From JBFLVQ01 sp040758525 (GTDB lineage Bacteria; Acidobacteriota; Blastocatellia; Chloracidobacteriales; JADJPF01), in assembly GCA_040758525.1 (NCBI GenBank), contig JBFLVQ010000041.1:1-27543 (forward strand): 27,543 nt of DNA, written 5' to 3'. Under the pieces are notes generated by a model that ran no database searches, was not told the DNA's origin, and saw only the letters and a list, made by a program, of their open reading frames with translations. Position numbers and translations under genes: made by a program. Each line of letters opens with the position of its first letter. The first letter of the stretch is position 1. Of this stretch, positions 22,286 through 27,543 are shown piece after piece.

Positions 22286-23581
22286 ATGGATCAAGTCTAC
22301 ATCTGTGATGTTGCTAAACATGTTGGTGAAGAGATAACGCTCAAGGGCTGGCTCTACAATATACGTTCCAGTGGAAAGTTGATGTTTCCCCAGATTCGCG
22401 ATGGTTCGGGGATAATTCAAGGTGTTGTCTTTAAGAAATCGGTCTCTGAGGAAGTTTGGAAAAGCTTTGAAGTGCTTACTCAGGAATCAGCAATTATTGT
22501 ACGTGGGCGTCCACGTGCCGACGAGCGCGCTCCTAGTGGTTATGAGATCGACATTACTGATCTTAAAGTCGTTAATGTTGCAGAAGAGTATCCGATCACA
22601 CCTAAAGAGCATGGCGTAGAATTCTTAATGGATCATCGTCATCTATGGCTACGCTCACGTCGTCAACATGCTATTCTTAAAGTACGCCATGAAATAATAC
22701 GCGCAGTACGTGACTTCTTTGATGAGCGGGATTTTACTCTTTGTGACACACCAATCTTTACACCGGCAGCTTGTGAGGGCACAACTACGCTCTTTGAGTG
22801 TAACTACTTCGATGATGAGAAAGCCTATCTAACACAGTCTGGGCAACTCTACAATGAAGCTACGGCAATGGCGTTTGGCAAGGTCTACTGTTTTGGTCCC
22901 ACCTTCCGTGCTGAGAAATCTAAGACACGTCGCCATCTGACAGAATTCTGGATGGTTGAGCCAGAGGTTGCATATGCCCAACTAGATGACATAATGGTAT
23001 TAGCCGAAGATTTTATCAGCTTTATTGTGGAACGTGTGCTGACTCGCCGTAGCGAGGAGTTGAAGGTGCTTGAGCGTGATACTAGCAAGCTTGCTGGAAT
23101 CACTGCACCCTTCCCACGTCTACACTATGATGAGGCTGCCCGTATGCTTCAGGAGGGCGGACTCAATTTCGAATATGGTGGCGATTTTGGCGCCCCTGAT
23201 GAGACTTTTATCTCAGAAAAGTTTGATAAACCGGTAATGGTGCATCGTTATCCTGCCCAAGTGAAGGCCTTCTATATGGAGACAGATGCTGAGCGGCCTG
23301 ACCTAGCGCTCTGTGTAGATGTGTTAGCACCTGAGGGTTATGGTGAGATTATAGGCGGTGGTCAACGTATGGCCTCGCTTGAGCGTTTGCGTACACGTAT
23401 TGCTGAACATAATCTGCCGGAAACGGCATTTGATTGGTATTTAGATCTGCGCAAGTATGGTAGTGTACCACATGCAGGCTTTGGTATGGGTATAGAGCGT
23501 TGTGTCGCCTGGTTATGTGGTCTAGAGCATGTGCGAGAGACTATTCCATTTCCACGTATGCTCTATCGATTGAAACCCTGA
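22286..23581 (+). CDS. asnS: Asparaginyl-tRNA synthetase
   Basis: A 431-residue class IIb aminoacyl-tRNA synthetase that charges tRNA-Asn with asparagine. The N-terminal OB-fold anticodon-binding domain (about 1-105: YICDVAKHVGEEITLKGWLYNIR, FPQIRDGSGIIQGVV) is followed by the catalytic domain with TPAACEGTTTLFE, SGQLYNEATAMAFGKVY, motif 2 (GPTFRAEKSKTRRHLTEFW, 204-222) and motif 3 (GFGMGIERCVAWLCGL near the end). The SGQLYNEAT and RRHLTEFWMVEPE blocks favour AsnRS over AspRS. I prefer the ATG at 22286 to an in-frame GTG at 22271, because the GTG would have almost no leader and AsnRS proteins usually begin close to the YICDV block; it lies in the 54-bp gap after the kinase gene. Confidence 0.93.
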   Translation: MDQVYICDVAKHVGEEITLKGWLYNIRSSGKLMFPQIRDGSGIIQGVVFKKSVSEEVWKSFEVLTQESAIIVRGRPRADERAPSGYEIDITDLKVVNVAEEYPITPKEHGVEFLMDHRHLWLRSRRQHAILKVRHEIIRAVRDFFDERDFTLCDTPIFTPAACEGTTTLFECNYFDDEKAYLTQSGQLYNEATAMAFGKVYCFGPTFRAEKSKTRRHLTEFWMVEPEVAYAQLDDIMVLAEDFISFIVERVLTRRSEELKVLERDTSKLAGITAPFPRLHYDEAARMLQEGGLNFEYGGDFGAPDETFISEKFDKPVMVHRYPAQVKAFYMETDAERPDLALCVDVLAPEGYGEIIGGGQRMASLERLRTRIAEHNLPETAFDWYLDLRKYGSVPHAGFGMGIERCVAWLCGLEHVRETIPFPRMLYRLKP

Positions 23582-23721
23582 TTAACAATGTAAAAAATAG
23601 TTTATGGGAAATCCCCGTTCCCTTCTTTGTATCGGTAGTAGAATATCGGCCTTCACGTAGCGGTTGGTCTTCCCTTTCGCCCTTTCCAATAATTCTGAAC
23701 TATCTATTGAAAAGACAACTT

Positions 23722-23726
23722 GGAGG
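23722..23726 (+). promoter_or_regulatory. RBS that fixes the start at 23732
   Basis: GGAGG lies 5 nt before the ATG at 23732. The in-frame TTG at 23720 overlaps this site and is unlikely to be used. Confidence 0.7.
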
Positions 23727-23731
23727 AATCT

Positions 23732-25063
23732 ATGAGTCGCACGAAAGTGTTGATAATGGGGGCGGCTGGCCGGGATTTTCACAATTTTAATACAGTTTTC
23801 CGCGATTGCCAGCAATATCAAGTAATTGGCTTTACTGCCACACAGATCCCAAATATCGAGGGTCGCAAATATCCTGCTGAATTGGCAGGGAGTCTTTATC
23901 CAGAAGGTATTGCTATTCATCCTGAAGAGGAACTGGAAGAGCTGATCAAGAAGCATGATATTGATGAAGTGGTCTTCTCCTATTCGGATGTCTCGCATGA
24001 ATACGTGATGCATCTAGCATCAAGAGTAACTGCACAAGGTGCCAATTTCCGTTTGTTAGGTAGTAAGCAGACTGCGCTTAAGTCGAGTAAGCCGGTCGTC
24101 TCTGTCTGCGCCGTACGCACAGGTTGTGGTAAGAGTCCTACTTCACGACGAGTAGTAAAGCTATTGATTGAGGCAGGCCTGCGTGTTGTAGCAATACGCC
24201 ATCCTATGCCTTATGGTGATCTTACTAAACAGCGTGTACAGCGCTTCTCCTCACTGGAAGATCTCAAGGCACACAACTGTACAATTGAAGAGATGGAGGA
24301 GTACGAGCCACATATTATTAATGGTGGAGTAATTTATGCAGGTGTAGACTATGAAGCAATCTTACGACAGGCAGAAGCAGAAGCAGATGTGATCTTATGG
24401 GATGGTGGCAACAATGATCTACCCTTCTATGTTTCCGATCTAGAGATTGTTATAGCCGATCCACATAGACCTGGCCATGAACTGACCTACTATCCTGGTG
24501 AAGCTAACCTACGTCGTGCCGATGTGATCATACTCAACAAGATAGATTCAGCCGATGGGGCGGCTATCACTACCGTACGTCATAACATACGTAGTGTAAA
24601 TGCTACTGCGACAGTTATTGATGCAGCAATGCCATTGCTAGTAGAGGACTATACGGCAATTCGAAATAGTCGTGTATTAGTAGTAGAAGACGGGCCAACA
24701 CTGACACACGGTAATATGAAGTATGGCGCAGGTATATTAGCAGCAGAGAAATATGGCGCACGTGAAATTATCGATCCACGCTCCTACACAATAGGTAGCA
24801 TTGCTGAGACATTTCAACAGTATCCCTTGATAGGCCCTCTCTTACCTGCGATGGGTTATGGTGCTAAGCAGATGCGTGATCTAGCCGACACTATCAACCG
24901 TATCGAGTGTGATCTAGTGTTGATTGCTACACCGATCGATCTACGCCGCGTTATTGATATCAAGCATCCCAGTTGTCGTGTTGGCTACGAATTGCAAGAG
25001 ATTGGCCATCCCAATATGCATGACGTACTCAAGCCGATCATTGAGCGTGCAAAAGGGAGGTGA
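23732..25063 (+). CDS. P-loop GTPase of the cyclic 2,3-diphosphoglycerate synthetase-like family
   Basis: A 443-residue cytosolic protein. The N-terminal 115 residues look like a Rossmann-type domain (KVLIMGAAGRDFHNFN, DIDEVVFSYSDVSHEYVM). The C-terminal part is a P-loop NTPase with VCAVRTGCGKSPTSR (Lys 134, Ser 135), IRHPMPYGDL, VILWDGGNNDLPF as a Walker B-like strand and IILNKID as a guanine-specificity NKxD-like motif. This arrangement fits proteins annotated as cyclic 2,3-diphosphoglycerate synthetase, an enzyme proven in thermophilic methanogens; bacterial members are usually of unproven function. The next gene, an amidinotransferase-fold hydrolase, begins 2 nt after its stop, so the two surely act together. 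That context suggests guanidino or arginine-type metabolism rather than thermoprotectant synthesis, but this is inference. Confidence 0.8.
   Translation: MSRTKVLIMGAAGRDFHNFNTVFRDCQQYQVIGFTATQIPNIEGRKYPAELAGSLYPEGIAIHPEEELEELIKKHDIDEVVFSYSDVSHEYVMHLASRVTAQGANFRLLGSKQTALKSSKPVVSVCAVRTGCGKSPTSRRVVKLLIEAGLRVVAIRHPMPYGDLTKQRVQRFSSLEDLKAHNCTIEEMEEYEPHIINGGVIYAGVDYEAILRQAEAEADVILWDGGNNDLPFYVSDLEIVIADPHRPGHELTYYPGEANLRRADVIILNKIDSADGAAITTVRHNIRSVNATATVIDAAMPLLVEDYTAIRNSRVLVVEDGPTLTHGNMKYGAGILAAEKYGAREIIDPRSYTIGSIAETFQQYPLIGPLLPAMGYGAKQMRDLADTINRIECDLVLIATPIDLRRVIDIKHPSCRVGYELQEIGHPNMHDVLKPIIERAKGR
25055..25060 (+). promoter_or_regulatory. RBS overlapping the upstream stop, sets the start at 25066
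   Basis: GGGAGG lies in the last codons of the GTPase gene, 5 nt before the ATG at 25066. This couples the two genes and argues against the GTG at 25060. Confidence 0.7.
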
Positions 25064-25065
25064 AC

Positions 25066-25965
25066 ATGACAGCAAGAGTCATTACCACATTAGCAGAAGC
25101 CCAATCGCTTGATCTCGCCGCAATACCAGCGCGGCGAGAGCCAACTGCGATCTTAATGTGTCCACCTGACTATTTTGAGGTCAAGGATGTAAAGAATGCC
25201 TTTATGGAGGGCAATATCGGCAGGATCGATAAAACCGCTGCGCGTCAGCAATGGGATGAGTTGAAGGCAGCATTTGAACGTTTAGGCAAACAGGTATTTG
25301 TTATCGAAGCAGCGCCAGATCTTGAGGATATGGTCTTTTCTGCTAATCAAGTATTGCCTGGACTTGATAGCGAAGGCCGGCCTTATGTTGTGCTTTCGTT
25401 GATGCGGCATGAATCGCGTCGTAAGGAAGTGGCTCACTATCGCAAATGGTTTGAATCGCGTGGTTATCGTATTATCGAGTTTTCGCGTGATGACATACTA
25501 TTTGAAGGCCAAGGCGATACACTCTGGCATCCTGGCAAACAGTTGTTGTGGGGTGGTCATGGTCATCGTACAAGTTTAGAGGCCTATCAAGATCTATCAG
25601 AGATGCTCAATGTTCCTGTGATCGCGCTACACCTGCATACACAAGAGTTCTATCATCTAGATACCTGTTTCTGCTTGCTAGATAGTAACAGTGTGCTTGT
25701 CTACAGCGAAGCATTCACACCGGAAGGAATGAAACTGATACGCCATTTCTTCCCACGTGTAATTGAAGCTAACCAACGTGATGCAGGTATGGCATTTGCC
25801 TGTAACGCACTGGTACTTGATGACAAGTATGTAGTAATACAACGCGGTGCCAATGATACAGTCAAGAAATTAAGTGCTGCAGGTTTTGAAATTGTTGAAG
25901 TAGAGACCAGTGAATATATCAAGTCAGGTGGTAGCGTCTTCTGTATGAAGATGATGATCTATTAA
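25066..25965 (+). CDS. Amidinotransferase/deiminase-fold hydrolase (DDAH or arginine-deiminase-like)
   Basis: A 299-residue cytosolic enzyme of the guanidino-group-modifying superfamily. Substrate and catalytic positions are recognisable: MCPPDYFEV near the start, ANQVLPGL, ILFEGQGD (Glu 147, Asp 151), LHTQEFYHLDTCFCLL (His 197) and the C-terminal nucleophile in KSGGSVFCMKM (Cys 293). At about 300 residues it is closer to the short dimethylarginine dimethylaminohydrolase, citrullinase and ornithine/arginine group than to the ~410-residue arginine deiminase. It probably hydrolyses an arginine derivative or transfers an amidino group. The upstream GTPase-like gene is coupled to it, and a strong hairpin follows 13 nt downstream, so the two form a closed unit. 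Confidence 0.82.
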   Translation: MTARVITTLAEAQSLDLAAIPARREPTAILMCPPDYFEVKDVKNAFMEGNIGRIDKTAARQQWDELKAAFERLGKQVFVIEAAPDLEDMVFSANQVLPGLDSEGRPYVVLSLMRHESRRKEVAHYRKWFESRGYRIIEFSRDDILFEGQGDTLWHPGKQLLWGGHGHRTSLEAYQDLSEMLNVPVIALHLHTQEFYHLDTCFCLLDSNSVLVYSEAFTPEGMKLIRHFFPRVIEANQRDAGMAFACNALVLDDKYVVIQRGANDTVKKLSAAGFEIVEVETSEYIKSGGSVFCMKMMIY

Positions 25966-25978
25966 GAACAAGTTCATA

Positions 25979-26011
25979 CTGGCAGTGTAGACGTTTCAAC
26001 TACGCTGCCAG
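25979..26011 (+). terminator. Terminator-like hairpin after the deiminase-fold gene
   Basis: CTGGCAGTGTAG (25979-25990) pairs with CTACGCTGCCAG (26000-26011), 12 bp with one G-U pair and a 9-nt loop. No T-run follows, the same property as the hairpin at 5044-5077. Confidence 0.6.
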
Positions 26012-26196
26012 GCTCGCTCTTCAGACCTCGTCGAATATCCTCTTTACACCAAAGTTAAGTTAGCCCGTCAATGTAATAGTGTAAGGTAAGTAAAATTGTA
26101 TCTTTTTCTTGTTAAGAGTAGACTTTTCGTAAAAAATATTAAACCCAAGAAAGCCAACTCAACAATAATTACGCCAAGTAAATTAGGGGGAGAGTT

Positions 26197-26655
26197 ATGT
26201 CAAATAAGAGATTCAGAAAGCCAACGCTAAGGCAAACTAAAGTCGTCGGTGAATCGGAGCAGCGTAGATGTGGTCTATGTGGAAAAACCAGAAAGCTAAC
26301 CAAGACGCCGTGTTGTGATCAGTGGATCTGTGATGATGAGGATAAATATGTAATGTTCTCATATGCAAGAAATAGCTGTCATAGAAATCATGATCGTTAT
26401 ACCTTATGCAGTTATCATTTCAATGAAGGTCATAACGGTGATTGGCAGCAGTGTAAAAAATGTCGGAAAAGTTTTAAGACCGAGATCTATGTATGGTATG
26501 GCACAAATGAGTATAACTTTACCAAGCTTGAGAATCCGCCGGAATATCAGCCGACAAAATGTGCTAGCTGTAATAAGGTAATAAACCTTGGCGAGGATGG
26601 TTATGTAGTGAAGGGTAAGGATGACTATTATTGCCTAGAGTGCAGTGATTTTTAG
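26197..26655 (+). CDS. Cysteine-rich zinc-ribbon-type protein of unknown function
   Basis: A 152-residue soluble protein that I do not recognise by name. It has 13 cysteines: CGLC (25-28), CC (39-40), Cys 45, 61 and 71, CKKC (86-89), CASC (122-125) and CLEC (146-149), plus His 62, 65, 74 and 79. The middle part (CHRNHDRYTLCSYHFNEGH) could form a His/Cys metal site, and the pairs CGLC, CKKC, CASC and CLEC look like separate zinc knuckles, the last two making a LIM- or rubredoxin-like ribbon. There is no signal peptide or helix. A strong AGGGGGAGAG site precedes the ATG. It stands alone between a hairpin and a small membrane protein. Nucleic acid or protein binding is possible; no function is claimed. 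Confidence 0.75.
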   Translation: MSNKRFRKPTLRQTKVVGESEQRRCGLCGKTRKLTKTPCCDQWICDDEDKYVMFSYARNSCHRNHDRYTLCSYHFNEGHNGDWQQCKKCRKSFKTEIYVWYGTNEYNFTKLENPPEYQPTKCASCNKVINLGEDGYVVKGKDDYYCLECSDF

Positions 26656-26719
26656 GAATATATATTTATCGAATAGATATTGATATGGGAGTGTGAACCA
26701 CCTTGTACTCTCATTAAAT

Positions 26720-26724
26720 GGAGG
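26720..26724 (+). promoter_or_regulatory. RBS that favours the start at 26733
   Basis: GGAGG lies 8 nt before the ATG at 26733 and overlaps the alternative ATG at 26718, which has no site of its own. Confidence 0.55.
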
Positions 26725-26732
26725 AATTTTCT

Positions 26733-27035
26733 ATGTCGATAGTATATCTTTTACTTCTTTTCCTATTGTTAAACGGCTTATTGCTGATCTTGGGAATAGG
26801 TGTTGGTTATCTGCTAAATTGGTTGTTATCGGTAGATCTCAGTATAGGTATTTTAACCGGAGTAGTAACAACGGGAATATCGCTCTATTTCTTCGGTAAG
26901 ATACTGATGGCTATGCCTCCTGGAGAGGATGAGGATATTGAAGAGATTGAGGAAGGTGAATTTAACCGATTGGTGCGAGACAGATTGACTTTGATGTCGT
27001 TCCCTCGCAAGCCAAAACGCCGCCGACGAAACTAG
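26733..27035 (+). CDS. Small two-helix membrane protein of unknown function
   Basis: A 100-residue protein with two hydrophobic segments (about 3-30 and 38-60), then an acidic stretch (GEDEDIEEIEEGEF, about 69-82) and a strongly basic tail (RKPKRRRRN). The tail suggests the C-terminus stays in the cytoplasm, perhaps touching nucleic acid or ribosomes, but this is only charge logic. No family was recognised. It is 77 bp downstream of the cysteine-rich gene and may share its transcript. The ATG at 26733 is preferred over 26718 because of the GGAGG site, shortening the protein by five residues. Confidence 0.65.
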   Translation: MSIVYLLLLFLLLNGLLLILGIGVGYLLNWLLSVDLSIGILTGVVTTGISLYFFGKILMAMPPGEDEDIEEIEEGEFNRLVRDRLTLMSFPRKPKRRRRN

Positions 27036-27102
27036 CTCAAGCTGTTTCAGATATGATCTGGAAGTAGGCTTTAACCGTTTCCGGTTGTGACTATCTTATT
27101 GC

Positions 27103-27543
27103 TCAACGCTCTTTATCAGAGCAGTATTTTTTCTTCCAATTAATAAATGTTTGATAGTTTGACAGGCCTATCAATTTGGCTGCTTCAGAATTATTACCAT
27201 TAGCCTGGTTAAATGCACGCTCCAAGTAGTGGCGTGCGACCTCTTCAAGAAGGGCTTCGATTTTGAATCCATTGCCAATAGGGCGATTTAGAACTTCTCT
27301 GGTTTTTAATGGGACACTTTGACTTAAAGCGTAGCGAACATCTTCTTCATCGATCTTATTACTTTTTGATCGTAGTGTAGACCAGAAAGCAGCTCTTACC
27401 AGCGTGCTCCTCAGTTCTCTGATATTACCTGGCCACTGATATGCGAGTAGCAGGTTTCTTGCTAAAGGGGTAAATACTTTGTCTTTAAATCCAGATCTGT
27501 CTTCGCTCTCTTTTTTAATATCATTAAACAAATAATCAATAAG
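27103..27543 (-). CDS. Sigma-54-dependent transcriptional activator, C-terminal part, cut by the window edge
   Basis: The minus-strand frame is open to the right edge, so only the last 146 residues are seen. The end of the AAA+ domain is marked by LLLAYQWPGNIRELRSTLVRAAF, where WPGNIREL is the typical motif of sigma-54 activators. After a linker comes a Fis-type helix-turn-helix (ARHYLERAFNQANGNNSEAAKLIGLSNYQTFINWKKKY), of the form ALxxxxGNxxxAAxLIGLS. The sensor domain, Walker motifs and GAFTGA loop lie beyond the edge, so the signal cannot be told. The C-terminal helix reads NYQTFINWKKKY where most members have a form like RxTLYRKLKKY. It is convergent with the small membrane protein gene, with a 67-bp gap. 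Confidence 0.88.
   Translation of the reverse strand, partial: LIDYLFNDIKKESEDRSGFKDKVFTPLARNLLLAYQWPGNIRELRSTLVRAAFWSTLRSKSNKIDEEDVRYALSQSVPLKTREVLNRPIGNGFKIEALLEEVARHYLERAFNQANGNNSEAAKLIGLSNYQTFINWKKKYCSDKER

Noticed and set aside
26686..26713. TGGGAGT/ACTCTCA stem between the cysteine-rich gene and the small membrane protein gene
   Set aside because: Seven pairs with a G-U and a 14-nt loop, ending just before the next ribosome-binding site; too weak to call a terminator or leader element.
27073..27086. AACCG-TTTC-CGGTT hairpin between the convergent last genes
   Set aside because: Only five pairs and no T-run; possible bidirectional terminator but not supportable.

Overview
The window looks like a chromosomal segment from an Acidobacteriota-type bacterium. 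The evidence is a 996-residue TonB-dependent receptor with an N-terminal carboxypeptidase-regulatory domain (Oar-like, abundant in Acidobacteria), many FHA and cyclic-nucleotide signalling domains fused to other proteins, and moderate GC (roughly 45% by eye, not computed). A lineage near Blastocatellia is a guess. I see no rRNA, tRNA, CRISPR array, insertion sequence or phage gene. The genes at both edges are cut.

Region 1 (1-10950, all + strand) starts with the last part of a non-ribosomal peptide synthetase (A-domain tail, carrier domain, thioesterase). It is followed by a small muconolactone-isomerase-like protein, the TonB-dependent receptor, an FHA/degenerate-GGDEF/membrane-fusion-protein fusion, an ABC-2 exporter with ATPase and permease in one chain, and an apolipoprotein N-acyltransferase-like protein. 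The fusion protein and the exporter overlap at TGATG and surely work together as an export pump. Whether the pump handles the NRPS product is inference.

Region 2 (10933-17631, all - strand) is the most unusual part. It is a tight three-gene operon for electron transfer. The first gene encodes two cyclic-nucleotide-binding-like domains, four [4Fe-4S] motifs and a cytochrome-b-like membrane domain. The second encodes an FHA domain, a transmembrane helix, seven c-type haem motifs, a second helix, a ferredoxin and a circularly permuted FAD/NAD(P) reductase. The third encodes a Rieske non-haem-iron oxygenase alpha subunit. Together they suggest a signal-gated membrane electron route serving an oxygenase.

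Region 3 (17632-23581) has a 455-bp divergent intergenic region with repeated operator-like heptamers, then clpX (GTG start, altered RKH loop), a zinc-ribbon/proline-rich/SUMF1-like membrane protein, an AmgK-like sugar kinase and asnS.

Region 4 (23582-27543) has a translationally coupled pair, a P-loop GTPase of the cyclic-2,3-diphosphoglycerate-synthetase family and an amidinotransferase/deiminase-fold hydrolase, ended by a strong hairpin. Next come a 13-cysteine zinc-ribbon-type protein, a small membrane protein, and, convergent, the C-terminal end of a sigma-54-dependent activator running off the window.
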